DNA from: Trichosphaerium sp. ATCC 40318
Taxonomy: Eukaryota; Discosea; Flabellinia; Trichosidae
Direction of reading: 5' to 3'
NCBI GenBank assembly: GCA_038496445.1
Contig: JALMLS010000143.1
Coordinates: 62,001-126,000, forward strand
DNA: 64,000 bases
The translations under genes and the position numbers were made by a program. Under the pieces are notes generated by a model. The model had not been told where the DNA came from. It ran no database searches and worked only from the letters and a program-made list of their open reading frames with translations. Below, piece by piece: positions 24,463-36,928 of the stretch. Within the stretch, counting starts at the first letter, position 1, and each line of letters starts with the position of its first letter.

Positions 24463-26261
24463 TCAAACCAAGCGGCTATTTATCCATTCCCAGCAATCTT
24501 TGATTACCTTAGGTTTCTCCTAGGTTTATTGCAGTTAGTTGAAGTACTTCACAATTGGGTTTTTCTTTAATGTACCTGAATGCAATGTGTCGGTAAATCA
24601 TCATAAAATTTACTGTCTTTTACTGAAGATTTAGCATCCTTGACAAGCTTCTCAGAACCCCAACAAGGAACAACAGGATCGCCTTTAGCATGACAAATAA
24701 CGAACGGAAAATTCAAATCTCCAAGAATAGTCTAAAACTGCTTTAGTTCAAAAAAACAACTTTTTTCTTAAGTCTACTTCTTCTTTAAAGATTTCCTCGA
24801 GATATGATATTCAAAATAAGAAATAGAATACGCAGTCGATTACTGGCTCCTATGAATTTGAAAATTTTTGCTTGTGGAGCAGGAACCGCCTGAAACTTTA
24901 GTCAAAAAAAATCGTACTTGAGCATAAGCTGTCATAGCGAGCATGTTCTTGCCCAGAGATAAGAACATGTTACCTGTGTAACAATACTCATCATCAATAA
25001 TAGATTGATAAGCTGCCGGTGTTTCAAAATTATCAGGGTTTGGTACAGGACCCAGGCGTAAGCCACCACCGCCAAGATTTGCAATAGTCCTAAAGTACAT
25101 TTAATAAAAAATTGCGATCGCCACGTGCGCGTTTGGAACAATTGAAATTAATGTGTACGTACATTAGCATTTGTTTTACTATCCACGAAGGTTCAATAGA
25201 GTTATAGAGAGCAGGACAAAGTAGAAGAGATCCACACCATCTTGTTATAAAATCTTTAGATAACTCTTCTTTTTCAGCCATTTTCTGAAGCTTATACGAT
25301 GTCAACATAGTCACACATCCGCCCATAGAAGCGCCTCCAATAAAGAAAGGCAGCTCATGTTTATAATCTTCCTTCTTACCTAAGAAATAGCTTGGTAACA
25401 TCACAGTAAATTGTGTTTTTTTCAGTTAAAAAAAAAAAAACTAGCCAAAAACTTACCACTAACGTAATCAACCATGAATTCCACTGCATCATCAACTAAG
25501 TAATTCCAGTCTATCATGTGTCCACGCTCTTCTGTTGTTGCGCTGATAAGAGTAAGTAACCACGTAATCTTGAAAACAATTTTTCTTGGAGATATACGTA
25601 TTTAAGCGCTTTAAAACACTCTATGTTGCTTGTACGTAATGATGCGTACCTTCTACCGTGAGCATGTTGATCATAAGCTAAAACATTAAATCCTTGGGCC
25701 GCGACGCCGTTAATAAGCTTAATTTGTGGTCCCTCGCCTGTTTGAATAGGTTTAGAACTTTATTACAATTAAATGCCAAAATTAGGGTAAAACATAGCTA
25801 TTTACAATACCTGAGTGGGAGTGCATTCCATGGAGAAACAATAGAACGCCTTTAGGGTTTTCAACGGTATGTTTCCTTAAAAACAACTTTTCTCCTCTAC
25901 TGTTGGTCCATGATGACGAATCTACGTTAACCTGCATAATGAATAGCTAGTGTTAAAGCAGGCGTCAAGTCTGATCATTCACGTAATCTGTTAAGGCAAG
26001 TCCCATTTGGGCTAGCCACCAATTTAATGAAATTAGAATTGGAATTGTCAATAACAAGTTGTTTTTTTTTTAGATGACAAATCTACAACAACATCGTACA
26101 TTATTATAATATTGCGCGACCCTTCAGTCAAACATAAAATAATTATTGTTAGATGAACCAGCTTTCACGAAAAAAGAATATTAGCAGGCTATCAGGCCTC
26201 TAGCGAACTCACATGTACGGGTTTGTTCTACCCACATCAATCCTTTAACCATAGTCGCCAT
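24463..26261 (-). CDS. alpha/beta hydrolase, monoglyceride-lipase-like
   Basis: Spliced minus-strand gene starting MATMVKGLMWVEQTRT. The sequence reads ...KGVLLFLHGMHSHSGE (oxyanion-loop HG), NVLAYDQHAHGRR (the usual D-x-x-G-HG segment), then the nucleophile elbow GASMGG (GxSxG), and ...FVICHAKGDPVVPCWGSEKL (Asp of the triad). The final exon, joined after LPTHCIQ, reads EKPKVIKDCWEWINSRLV, so the catalytic His would be in LPTH. This order matches the serine aminopeptidase/monoacylglycerol lipase family (hydrolysis of monoacylglycerols or lysophospholipids). The stop at 24463 depends on splicing at GTACAT/CCTAG; an unspliced reading would stop about 100 bp earlier. Length fits a cytosolic enzyme of about 320-350 residues. 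Confidence 0.8.
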
Positions 26262-27471
26262 GACTGTTGTATTTTTACGTCCCACGAATACGAATACGGT
26301 CCGCTACAACGTTAGATCACGTGATTAAATAACTTCTTATGGTGTCTGTGCAGAGACTGCAGTATGTAATGGGTTTGCAGTTCTTAACCTTATTTGGATT
26401 ACGACGCATCTTACGGACGGTAAGTTTGTAGATTCGCAAACGTTTAATGGTATGTCTTCAGTGCTCATGGATATAGACCAAGGCTTATACATAAACGGGA
26501 AATACTTGATACGAAACTGGCATAAAGAAAGATAGTTTGTATTACCAAGCCATCGTCCTTCCGATTACAGCTCTAATACATTAGTACGAAAGCGATTTAC
26601 AACGTTTTTTTATGTGGCCCAAAAACCAAACAGTGTAGTTTGTGCTTTCGAGAACCACATTGAAGGACAAAACGAATATGTGTGCATACTTCGTAATGGT
26701 TAGTTCTTAGTTATCTTACAAAAGGATTGTACGAAATAGCCACTACTCCATACCCGAATGTTCACCGGCTTAAAACTCCGCTTTTTAAAATGAATTAAGA
26801 GACTGAAGTCTACAGAAGCACTCCATGTGCTCTACATTTCTAACCAAAATAACATTTTTCACACCATGCGAAAATATAATAAAAAAAATCATTTTTCCCA
26901 ACGACCCCCTTACTCCTCCCAGTTAATAAGATAACAAACTAAAAAAAGCATGCGAAAAAAATCTCAAATGCTTGCGGCCAACTTTGTGTGTCACACCAAT
27001 TGTGTTCAAATAGTTTGTGATACCTGCACCTCATACACAGCAATACTAAACTCCATAATGTCATACTTTATACCCACCAAAGCAAGGATACTCGGTCCAA
27101 CCAAGTTTCCCCATACGTACTCCAAACAACATAATATCGCTGCCTGTACCCTCATGGGTCTAACTGAACAAAGCTCTAGTCAGATTAAAAAGTGTGTGGA
27201 TAATAGGTAAGCCATAAAAAGAAAAACATAAAACGCCATAGAGTTCTGTACATTAGTACAACAAGTGAAGGACACGCTCTTTTTTTTAGAAGGGCTTTTC
27301 GGGCACGTGGCAACAGCTATTTTGTTTACAGTTGCCCAGGCCGCTTTATTATTTGCCAGGCGAAAAAGCCTCTAAAATACAACAGTTATTTTGAGTTGAC
27401 AAACTAGAACTTTTTTTTCAGTTCAATAAAAAAACAAAGATAGTCTTACTAGTTGAATAAAGTACTAACAC
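26262..27471. other. no gene supported
   Basis: About 1.2 kb of AT-rich DNA. Fragments read open (e.g. VRKRFTTFFYVAQKPNSVVCAFENHIEGQ near 26587-26703 on the plus strand, and an 86-codon frame at 26950), but I find no consistent exon structure or recognisable domain. They may be a decayed gene or an unusual small one. Confidence 0.4.
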
Positions 27472-27919
27472 ATGTTGTTGTTTAGGACAATGAACCAACA
27501 AAGATTAAATCCTTCGTGGATACCACGCCATCTAAACCTTAATTTCAGAGGTGTTACAGCAAAGGAGAATCAGTATCCATTATACAGAGATGGTTTAGCA
27601 GTTCAGACAATGCTTCAGTTACAAACACAAAAGATCATACCTTCCTACACAGTAAAACGTAAACGCCGACGCAGAATTAGGCGTACCATAACTACAAAAA
27701 CTCGATTCCATACTCAACAAGTTCTTAAACATAATTCTTTCAAAACTACCTCACAATCCCTTGCACCTATACATGAGTGGTATCCATTCACAACAAAAAA
27801 AGGAACCACCGCTTCAAGACACGTGGGGTTAAAACTTCCTAAAATTCAAAGTTGTATATCATACTGATGCTAATGGCACCGTTATAAAGACGAAAATAAT
27901 AAAACCATGTACTTTATAA
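27472..27919 (+). CDS. small strongly basic protein, possible frameshift near the end
   Basis: The frame opens MLLFRTMNQQRLNPSWIPRH (ATG at 27472; a second in-frame ATG at 27490 is equally possible). It contains a basic block KRKRRRRIRR near residues 60-70. It runs to ...ASRHVGLKLPKIQSCISY. One frame over, the sequence after LKLPK continues FKVVYHTDANGTVIKTKII to a stop at 27919, which looks like the real C-terminus. The shift falls at CCTAAAATTC (about 27838-27847). This may be a one-base indel, an error or an unrecognised tiny intron. A nucleic-acid-binding role is only suggested by the basic block. No family recognised. Confidence 0.5.
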
Positions 27920-28217
27920 ACTCAACTGAAAACATTCTACATTTGGAATTTTGGAACAACGCAAAAAGATCCCTTTGTGCAAGTTTCCGGAGTTTCGCTA
28001 TCCGGTTTACTTCCTGTATTGTCCTTTATATACTTTGACAAGTCGTTGTAGTGGATCACTCTTCGACATCGGTAGAACCAACCCACGATATTTCCTCTTT
28101 AATCTTATCTACCAAATCCTAAAAAAAATATTGTAAATACCACTGATTTTTTTCATCGTTGTTGGCTGAGAGGTTTTCTTTTGGGTTGGCGTCATACAAC
28201 GGAGTTTCTCGACTCAT

Positions 28218-30779
28218 TCAAGTTAAACTGTATCTTGAAACATTGACAGTAGGCGCCACACAGCAAACTACAATGTTTTGAAGTTCATTCAATCTGGTCC
28301 TGGATCCATTCGAGGATCTGAAAGGGATACACCCAGATTGAATGCCCTTCAAATAGTATTTGTTGTGAAGTGCCCGCTGACAAGGTGTCAAGATGCAGTT
28401 TAAGTTGTATGAGTCGGGAAACTCCGCTGTGTACGGCCATGTACCACAATGCCACAAAAAATTAAAAAGGTATGTATTACGCCCAACCCAAAAGAAAGCC
28501 TTATATAAGACAAACCACGTGAGTACGTACAATAGGTAATGTTTTCAAGTCCCAGTTACGTTCTTTATTCGTTTTAGCTATGAACTCTATGCACATATCA
28601 TTCAAAGTTCTGAAACCGACTTGAACATTATATTCTATCAGACTATTTGTGAAAGCTAAACAAAGAGGCCACGTGTTAGTGTTACGGCGTTAATAGAAAG
28701 GTTTGGCTTTCTTTCAAAAAAAATACCTATATAGAGCGTGCTACCATCATCTTTCCATGCTATACCACTTATTCTGTTCGCTTGAGATAACTGAATAGAT
28801 TTATGTCTCCAAGAACCGACCTCAACGAAATGGAGTCGATTACTGTCGTCACCATACACAAGCACTATTAAAAACAAGAAATGATTAGCAAGGAGATACA
28901 TATAGCAAATTAAGGTTTCTCTTCATGAAAAAAACGTACATGGCACTCTAGGATTAGGGCAACAAGCGATACTACGAACTGCGCTTCTTTGCTTTAAAAA
29001 AACCAGTTAAGATCAGGTTACAGAATAAATGAATATCGTACGTCATATTGAGCTTCTGTGTGCCCTGTGTCAAAATTGAGTATTGCAGCGATGCCACCGT
29101 CAGTGCTATGAGAGTAAGGTTAATAAGACAGGTAAAATACAAATGAACAATAAACAATACAAGCTTTCAAGTTAAAATTTCTTCCTGCGTTGTAGTAAAT
29201 TAATTAAACCTTACCCAATACTACAAAAAGGTGTCCCTGGAATCCATGATCCCATCATACTAAATATTTAGTTAATTGGTAACTTTAGCTAACATTACTA
29301 AAATAGAAATAATGTTCATAAGCCCATCACCTCGATTCGTAGCTGTGTTTACTGTTAAATCCTGTAAAAGTTCTTCCTTCAATTACGTTCCACGTTCCTA
29401 CTGGTCCTTCTTTAAGCCACATCTTATCGACATGTAGGCTATCTACTGAAGCCATCTATAAAAATAATTGTCAAACAAACATAGAAAAAAAATCACGTGA
29501 TGGATGCTTGGATTTTTGTTAATTTGGACAAAAAGCGTACCATGTACGATTTGTACTTGCCAGTACCGAAAGTTATATTGTTAACATTTTTTCTAACGTA
29601 TATATCTTCAAGCCTTTCAACCTCTAATCCCTTTGAGCCCTTTTTTACTTCAAACACTAACAACGAAAGTGAGTTTTATTAGTCCAAAGTAATAAAAATA
29701 AAAAAGTAGTGTTCGAAGCTCTTTCACTCCCACAAGTGAAGTAGAAGGAGGGTTTTTTGTAAACCAAACCTTTAGGAAATAAAGAAAGGCAAAAGAAAAC
29801 GTGCATCCAATATTTCCGCCGTTACAAGACAGGTACATGAAAAGTCGAGGCGCGTCAGTATCAATGCCAGACATACGAAATTTTACACCATTTATTTGAC
29901 CTGTACGACTAAAGTTTTCAACTTCTTCAGAGTTATATATTACCCTAAGTATTATTAACAAGTTTTTAAAACAATAGTACAAAAAACAAGTATTTGAAAT
30001 GAAACAAAAGAGACAACTTTCTTGTTCAATGTAATTCACTTAATTTCCGGTTTTTTCTTATCAACAAACAAGCCTGCGTACTTGGAGTCATGCTCAGTGA
30101 TTATGACGAAATGAGAATGACTAGCTACGCCTATAAAACCATATCTCGCTGTAATAGTTACAACAGACTTAAGAGGCGTTGGTACTTCAACTTTCTATGT
30201 TTTTGTCAATAATGAAACACCTTTTTCTCTACGTAGAGACGGTCGATAGTACCTCTTGTGTTGCCAAGTTAACCTTCTTCAAACATGTTGGTACACGCCA
30301 TGGTGCATCTTCATTTTTTTTTCCCTCGTACCAACGAAATACAAGTGCCTGTAGTCTATAGAAAAGCTTAACAAATAGATAGATATTTATGGAGATTAAT
30401 CAAAAAAGCGCTAACAGTCTGGTACATACCTGTGGAGAAGTGTAATAGATCACGTAGTTGACTATGGGATATAGCAGAGACGAAAGGGTACGTCGCTCGA
30501 GGTGTTATTTTTATATTATTTGGTGAGTCAGTAAATACTGTAAACTGGCGTGAATCGAGTTTTTTAGGCGGTGCAGGACTATTCAAACTTATTTTCAGTA
30601 TTTTTTTGTGTTTTAGTTCAAATAACGCACGGTTCCTCTGTAAGTTGTACTTGACCTTCTCCAAGTGTAAGTGTAGCAATACCACTTGTTGCTTCCTCTG
30701 TAGAAGATGGAACTGCAGCCATTTTACGACGGCGTTGTCTTGGTGCCTTTTGTGGGTGTTTTGATGCTTTGCTACCCAT
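28218..30779 (-). CDS. WD40/propeller-like protein with basic N-terminus
   Basis: Start at 30779: MGSKASKHPQKAPRQRRRKM..., a basic disordered N-terminus, then a spliced series of strand-rich segments. Examples are RQFTVFTDSPNNIKITPRAT, VTITARYGFIGVASHSHFVII, NNITFGTGKYKSY, VRSIACCPNPRVPMVLVYGDDSNRLHFVEV and ISGIAWKDDGSTLYIGI. The last two have the spacing of WD40-type blades. The C-terminal exon (YNLNCILTPCQRALHNKYYL...) after 28532 is less certain; the splice to it was not resolved. It is divergent with the CH-LIM gene (418 bp apart). A nuclear or scaffold role is guessed from the basic start, and the specific family is not recognised. Confidence 0.6.
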
Positions 30780-31196
30780 TTTTAAGTTCTCAGTGACTTA
30801 TTTTCGTTAACGAAAACAAATTAAGCAATAAAGCTGCTACAATGAGATTCGAAGTGGTGTGGGTTATAACAATGACTCCCAGCTATTGTTTTGAGTTTGC
30901 TTTCAGTAATCAAAAACAGCGTACCAAAGCTGCTTTTACAACAAGTGTTGTTGCGAAGACCGCGAATGGCAATGACGTTAACTAGCTTTTATGCACGTAG
31001 CGCAATAAGTCACTTCTTCACTCTTTTCACGCTTCCTTCGCTCTACAACGCGATAAAAATTCATACAACAAACTGTTAGCGCAAAGCTAGCGTAAACTGG
31101 TAGTAAAATGTTCGTGACGCAATTTGCCAGGGCTATTACCTTGCCAGGGTTTACCAATCATTTATTTAATAACATACAACGCTTAAAACCTCAAAA

Positions 31197-34100
31197 ATGG
31201 CGTACAAGCGTCAAAACAACCCAAACGCAAATGTAAACGCTGAGTGGACGGGAGCCTCCGCCTTCAATATTGATTTGGCTCTAAAGGAGAGCCAGAAATG
31301 GTACGTTTTCCTCTTCTTCTATCGATTTCTACCTGCAGAGTACGCGTCGTAAAACCAAAAAGTCAGTAGTTTAAAAATTCCTCTGTTCCGCTTTCCAACA
31401 CGTGATAGACGGAGGGCGTATCTCCTGTTTTGTGAACGCGCCTGTTTAATCTGTTTTTTCCTTTTCCTTGTTCCCGATATGCTGTTTGTCGGTTAGTCGC
31501 ACGTGCGTTTACTAAAAAACCGTTGGAATAGGATACAAGATGTAACGGGAGAATCATTCTCGTCTAGAGATTTTGGAGAGTCTACAAAAGACGGGAAGCT
31601 CTTATGCAAATTGCTCAATCAGATTAAACCGAACAGCGTAAGGAAGATTAACAGAGGAAGAGTTCCTTTTGCGCATCGAGAAAATCTGCAGTTTTTTATT
31701 AACGGTACGCTAAAATTATCACCTTCTTCCCTTTTGCATTGTTGCTACTATCAAGCTCGTTTATTTCTGAAGCGCTAAAGTCTAAAATAGGTTGTAAAGA
31801 CTTGGGTCTCAAGGATACTCAATTATTCACTTCTAACGATCTATACGAAGGAAAGAGGCTTCGTAATGTTGCGATTACTTTGTACTGGCTTGGAAGGTAA
31901 TATTATCAAAAAATTGTTTATTACTGTTCTAATTAACCTGGTTTATTTAAAGAGCTGCACGTGCTGTACCTTCATACAAAGGACCTCAGCTCGATGTTGC
32001 TAAATTTTCTACAATGACTTGTAATCGTTGTAAAAAACCTATCAGAAAAGATCAAGACTATGTCTGTTCGCTAGATAAAGCGCTCCACATAGGGTAAGCT
32101 AAATGGCTCTTTTTTATTTTGTAGTACTTCACATTTACTTACCCTTTTATTAGATGTGCTAACTGTGACAACTGTGGTACTGACCTTGATAAAGCGGGTG
32201 GTGCTTATGCAGTAGGCGGCGGTTTTTATTGCCCACCTTGCTATGAAGGCGGTAAAACCGGTCATAACCCTCAAGGTAGTGGTGCTGGGAATAAGCAACC
32301 TCGTGGATGTGGACAAGGAGGGAAAATGTGCGATATTTGCGTTAAACCTTTTGATCCGCCAAACAAGATCAACAATAAAGGCGGTAAGAAGGTCTGCGAC
32401 GATTGCTTATGCAGCAACTGCGGCAAGACATTAGATGTACGCACTTGCATTATTTGATTTGTTATCTTTCTTTTTTGTTGCTCTCCATTTTTTGATTATT
32501 TGTGTAGGATGGTTTGGTACCTACAAGCTCAGGCAATAAGTGCCCACCTTGTGCTGATAAAGAGCGTAAAGATAGAGCGCATAAAACATGCCATCATCCA
32601 GGGTACGCTCAGTTGCATGGTTTTAAATAAAAACTTACTTCTGTACAGATGTGGAAAAACTTTGGACGACAGAACAACACCTTTCGATGATCCAAATCGC
32701 TTTTGTCCAGCTCACTACAATGAGCATGTATGCCCTGTTTGTGGTGATGAACTATCAGGAACTATTGCTGAAGCTATGGGCAATAGATACCATCCTGATT
32801 GTTTCAGAGTAAGCACTTCGCAAAACTTTTTTTTCGCCTACATACTCAAGTTTATTAATTCTCTACCTAGTGCTCTGATTGCAATGGTCCATTCAAAAAT
32901 AACAAGGTACGTTATTTGACTATGTTCCATGACTATTTAGCTTACAAATATTAGTTCTACAAAGTTAATGACTTTCCTGTGTGCCACGACTGCATGAGAA
33001 AGAACAAAGAAAAAGGACTTTATCCTTGTTGCCCAGTTTGCGACGATCCAGTCAAAGGTAAATACATATGCAACGTTAATTTATACTTACTATATATAGG
33101 CCAAGGTATTGAAGCTTGCGATAATGCATATCACCCAAAGTACGTCCCGACTGGTTCTAATTTCCTAACTTTTTTCTTTCAGGTGCTTCAACTGTACTCA
33201 ATGCAAAACAAACTTGGCTAATAAGCCATTCGTTGATGTGATGAACAAACCATTCTGTCCTCCTTGCGCTAAGGCTATGGGCTTCTCTTCGCCTGATGTA
33301 GGCCAGGCTGGTGGACCACCTAAAGGAGGTACGTTGTAGACTTTTCAACAAAATGATGAGCTTACCAATAAAAAAAATAGAAAAATGTGCTGCTTGCAAA
33401 CGTGTTCTCAATCAAGGAGATAGAGTAACAAATGTTCAGAATAACTGGTTCCATCATGGTTGCTTTAAGTGTCAAGGTTGCTCTTGTCCATTAACAACTG
33501 GATACAACCCAATTGGCGGCATGCCATACTGTAAAAGTAAGTTACACAATTTTTTCAAATTGTATTTTGTTCTCCTTGCTAACGTATTTCGCTGTGCAGA
33601 GTGCTACGATGATAGAACGAACAAAGATAACTGCAAAGTATGTGGAAAGAAAGTTACTACAGGTGGCGTTAAGCTACGTGATTGGTACGTCAAGTAAATT
33701 TATTTTAAAACTAACTGATGACGCAAAAGGGTATTTCACAGTGCATGCTGTAATTGCCAGTACTGTGGAAAGAATTTGAAACAAATGGGTATGTTAGAAT
33801 CTAAGTTCGCTTTAGTCTTAACTAATATTCTATGCAGGTGGTAAGGTGTTTGTATCCAATGATATGCCTTCATGTGAAGCTTGTGCTCAGAAGAATCTCA
33901 CCCAGACTCATGTAAAAAATTTCTTATCTCAAAACATTAATGCTTACTTGTTTATTTAGACGAGAACCAGACAAGGTCCATCTACTATTACTGAGACGAT
34001 ACATGCGCCAAGAAATTCAGGTGTTGTATACAATCCATGGACAAAGAAAACTACTCACAAAGGAGCTCATGGCGAAGATATCCCAGAAGCTAGGTACGAT

Positions 34101-34243
34101 CTTGGGAAAAAACCCAAACTCAGTAGAGTTTAAACAATTGCTTTGCTGACGATAGAATTAGGATACTCAAGGCTTGTCCTAAATGTCGAAGAGCTGTTGG
34201 AGACCACGATACTAGGTGTAGACATTGTGGAGCTTCATGGTAA
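31197..34243 (+). CDS. calponin-homology + multi-LIM domain cytoskeletal protein
   Basis: Spliced plus-strand gene. The start MAYKRQNNPNANVNAEWTGA leads into a calponin/transgelin-type CH domain (FGESTKDGKLLCKLLNQIKP..., KRLRNVAITLYWLGR). About six LIM double zinc fingers follow: CNRCKKPIRKDQDYVCSLDK.., CDICVKPFD.., CPVCGDELSG..HPDCFRC, CPVCDDPVKG..HPKCFNC, CAACKRVLNQG..HHGCFKC and CKVCGKKVTTGG... The protein ends in an extra zinc ribbon, CPKCRRAVGDHDTRCRHCGASW, directly before the stop. CH-LIM proteins bind actin and organise adhesion or cortex; the CH+LIM combination is known in amoebozoans. Introns are mostly GTACG-type and short. The added C-terminal ribbon is unusual for LIM proteins. 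Confidence 0.88.
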
Positions 34244-34427
34244 AACAAAGAGCTTGTTGAGTAAAATGTTAAAGTTGATACATTGCCTCCGTATTAATTT
34301 AAAGTATTCTTCGGCCAACAAGAATGCAAATGTTACATTAAATTGTACGCTTGGGCTGTGGGCTAGCTACGGTTGTAGCGCTCTTTTTCGTCCGGTTGGT
34401 GACGTTTCGTTCTATTTTCATAACACC

Positions 34428-34500
34428 GGCTGAGTAGCATAGTGGTTATTGCACCTGCCTTGTAAGCAGGGGGTCGTGGGTTCGACTCCCACCTTAGCCT
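34428..34500 (+). tRNA. tRNA-Thr (TGT)
   Basis: A 73-nt cloverleaf: acceptor GGCTGAG pairs with CTTAGCC (one G-T), the D arm is GCA..TGC, and the anticodon stem CCTGC/GCAGG encloses loop CTTGTAA, giving anticodon TGT (reads ACA, Thr). The T arm is GTGGG-TTCGACT-CCCAC and the discriminator is T. No intron and no encoded CCA. A T-rich run follows (34501 on), consistent with RNA polymerase III termination. Confidence 0.95.
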
Positions 34501-34945
34501 TTTTACATTCTTCCTTATCTTTTTTTGTTTGAAAGAAGTCTCAATCCGTTTTCATGTTTGCACTACATTATTGATTTTTGTTTTGGGCGAAAAGGTAATT
34601 GTATTTGTTCGATTTGAACTGAAATAATTTCACTATTTTGTGCTAGCGCTAAGCCTGAATTTTCGACAAGGTTTGTGAACATAGGTAGCCTTTTGCAACT
34701 CTGCAAGCTAGACTATTAGTGTATCCTTTTGGAGTACTTACGTGAGCATAAGTACAGAAAGTCACGTGCGTATTACAAATCGGGAGTGGCCTTTTAAAAA
34801 GTAGGCTTAGCGCTAAAATAAAATAGCGCTATTTCAATTCAAACCCTGTTGTAATTTGCTAGCAGGTTACGTGATAAAAAGGTTTTGAAAGATGTTCTTG
34901 TAAAATGTTCACCGAATCATGGGTTGACTTACTCAACCTACTACA

Positions 34946-35703
34946 ATGTCTAACGAACAGGCGCTAAGAAGAGAGAATGAACAATTGAAGTATATGGTAA
35001 AAGACGTGGAGGAGGCATTAGGTATTTACAACGCTGTTGGAATAATATTGGCTAATAACGCAATATTAACATCCTGAAGCCGCTTCCCTATCGCAGAACC
35101 AACGCATGAAATGCGAGTTAGAAGACAACATTACCTTGGTAGATCGCCAGAGAAGTGAGATAGATGCACTCAGGCAAATGATAAGCGTTCTAAAGTGTGA
35201 ATTCGAGGCAAATACACTAATTAAAAGTTGTTTTTTCTAATAACGCTCGTAGGCACAAAAAAAGCAAGGAACTTTACGGCTTGAATCGTCAATGGCTAAT
35301 CAAGAAAAGCTTGAACAAGAACTCGAAGAACTAAGAGCTGCCGCACATAAGAAAACCGTGTCTCAACCTAAAGCATCTGACGCTGTTGCTAGTATAATTA
35401 TACAAGCTACTAAAGGATCGAAGGCATATTGTGTCACGTGCAAAGGTCAGTAAACATCATACTTTTTGTTGATGACTTTGTTTTGTAGGTGTGAACACAC
35501 TTGAGGATTTAAATGACCAAATCTACTCTTCGTGTGGAGTAGAGGTATGTTTGCGTTATTAACACGTGTTTGTATCCTATTAACTTATTTTAAAGAGCAC
35601 TTATAGCTATGAAATTGAATACCTGCATAATCTATTTGAAGCAAATGTTGTTTTGAATAACTTTGATGAGTTCATGAAGTTTGGGAAGAACAAGGTATTG
35701 TAA
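34946..35703 (+). CDS. coiled-coil protein
   Basis: ATG at 34946: MSNEQALRRENEQLKYMVKD. The spliced protein of about 190 residues has a heptad-rich N-terminal two thirds (SQNQRMKCELEDNITLVDRQ..., LEQELEELRAAAHKK). A short Cys pair (YCVTCK) precedes a C-terminal part with no coil (VNTLEDLNDQIYSSCGVE...LFEANVVLNNFDEFMKFGKNKVL). No family recognised. The upstream region has a palindromic AGCGCTAAAATAAAATAGCGCT, a degenerate copy of which precedes the decayed relative at about 35980. Confidence 0.65.
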
Positions 35704-35974
35704 TCGTTTTAAAGCTTCCATACTCGTATCAAAGAGTACACTTTGCAATTTCTTTTTCCACAAAAATTCATACTTGTACAATCACGTGACGTCCATGTTT
35801 AGAAAGGATACTTTACAGTTATATTATCAAACAAGTGACTAAAAAATATGGAAGACTAACGTTTAGCTCCAATAGAATAAAGTTATTGCAGTGGTTGTCA
35901 TAGTTTTGTTTGCTTAGCTGTCTATTCAATTCTGCTCTTTGCAGCGTTTTTCCAAAATACAAACAAGTGAATCA

Positions 35975-36500
35975 GTTTAGCACTAACACAAAATAGCGTT
36001 ATTTCAAGTCAAATCCAAAAACCACCTGTCAATATGTTCACATTGTCTAGGATGCTAATTCGCGACAAGAAAGGCGAATTCTTAGGTAAATCCTAAAACG
36101 AGCAGGTGAAGTAGCGATGTTCCAAACGAATACACACCAATATTCGCATTGCTAAAAAAGCGTTGGAAGAACAACATTCATTGTACAGTCTGTTTTCTTT
36201 CTTTGTTATTCGCACGTGACGAATCTTATTTTACGTACATATGGTACCTACACCACAACAATTGAAGAAGTAATGGGGGCATTGGAGGACTTGGTACGCA
36301 CTAGCCTTTTGTTCTTCTTACTGTTGAACTCGTTAACATTTCAAAAGACTCGCGATGTAATCCATCTCAAGTGCCTTTGAACTGGAGACTCCGGCAAAGT
36401 GGTACAACGTTTGATCTTGTTGCTAGTTCGAAACTTCGCCAGTTAAAAGATGACATCGGCGCTTTTGGAGTAAATTCAAACTAATGAAAGTGACTCTTTG
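35975..36500 (+). pseudogene. decayed copy of the upstream coiled-coil gene
   Basis: TTTAGCACTAACACAAAATAGCGTTATTTCAAGTCAAATCC near 35975 parallels the upstream block of the 34946 gene (AGCGCTAAAATAAAATAGCGCTATTTCAATTCAAACC). Short stretches such as IEEVMGALEDL resemble VKDVEEALG of its first exons. Frames are broken throughout and no intact gene model is possible. Interpreted as an old tandem duplicate; similarity was judged by eye. Confidence 0.4.
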
Positions 36501-36928
36501 CTTTCAACTTGAAACAACTCTTCGTATCCAAGATCACAAGGATCGGCTATGATTGTAGACTACAAGCTAGCTTTCGCACATAACTTTTTGGGCGGTACTA
36601 GGGCCAATGAAATTCGCTGGATAAAACCTTGCGCGTGAGATCTCTGACTTGTAATAACTTGTTGTAGTTTTTATTAAACACTTCACGGAACATTTGCTGT
36701 TTCTAAAATACAAGTTAAAATCGCAATCATACGAAATTGAGGCGTAGATGCCACAGCTTTAACACTCACCAGTGATCGAAATAGTACTTCGGAGGCACTT
36801 TAAAAAGTGGCCAGTTGACTATACGGGTAGTGCTCGCTGGCGCAAATATCCTGAAAAAAGCCACTAACCGTTTGACATGTAAAATCGAGTGCTGGCACTC
36901 AAGCGTTTACAGTTTCCTACATTGTCCT

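Noticed and set aside
36000-36560. A functional second coiled-coil gene
   Set aside because: Frames are broken in every reading and no splice pattern restores them; treated as a decayed copy.
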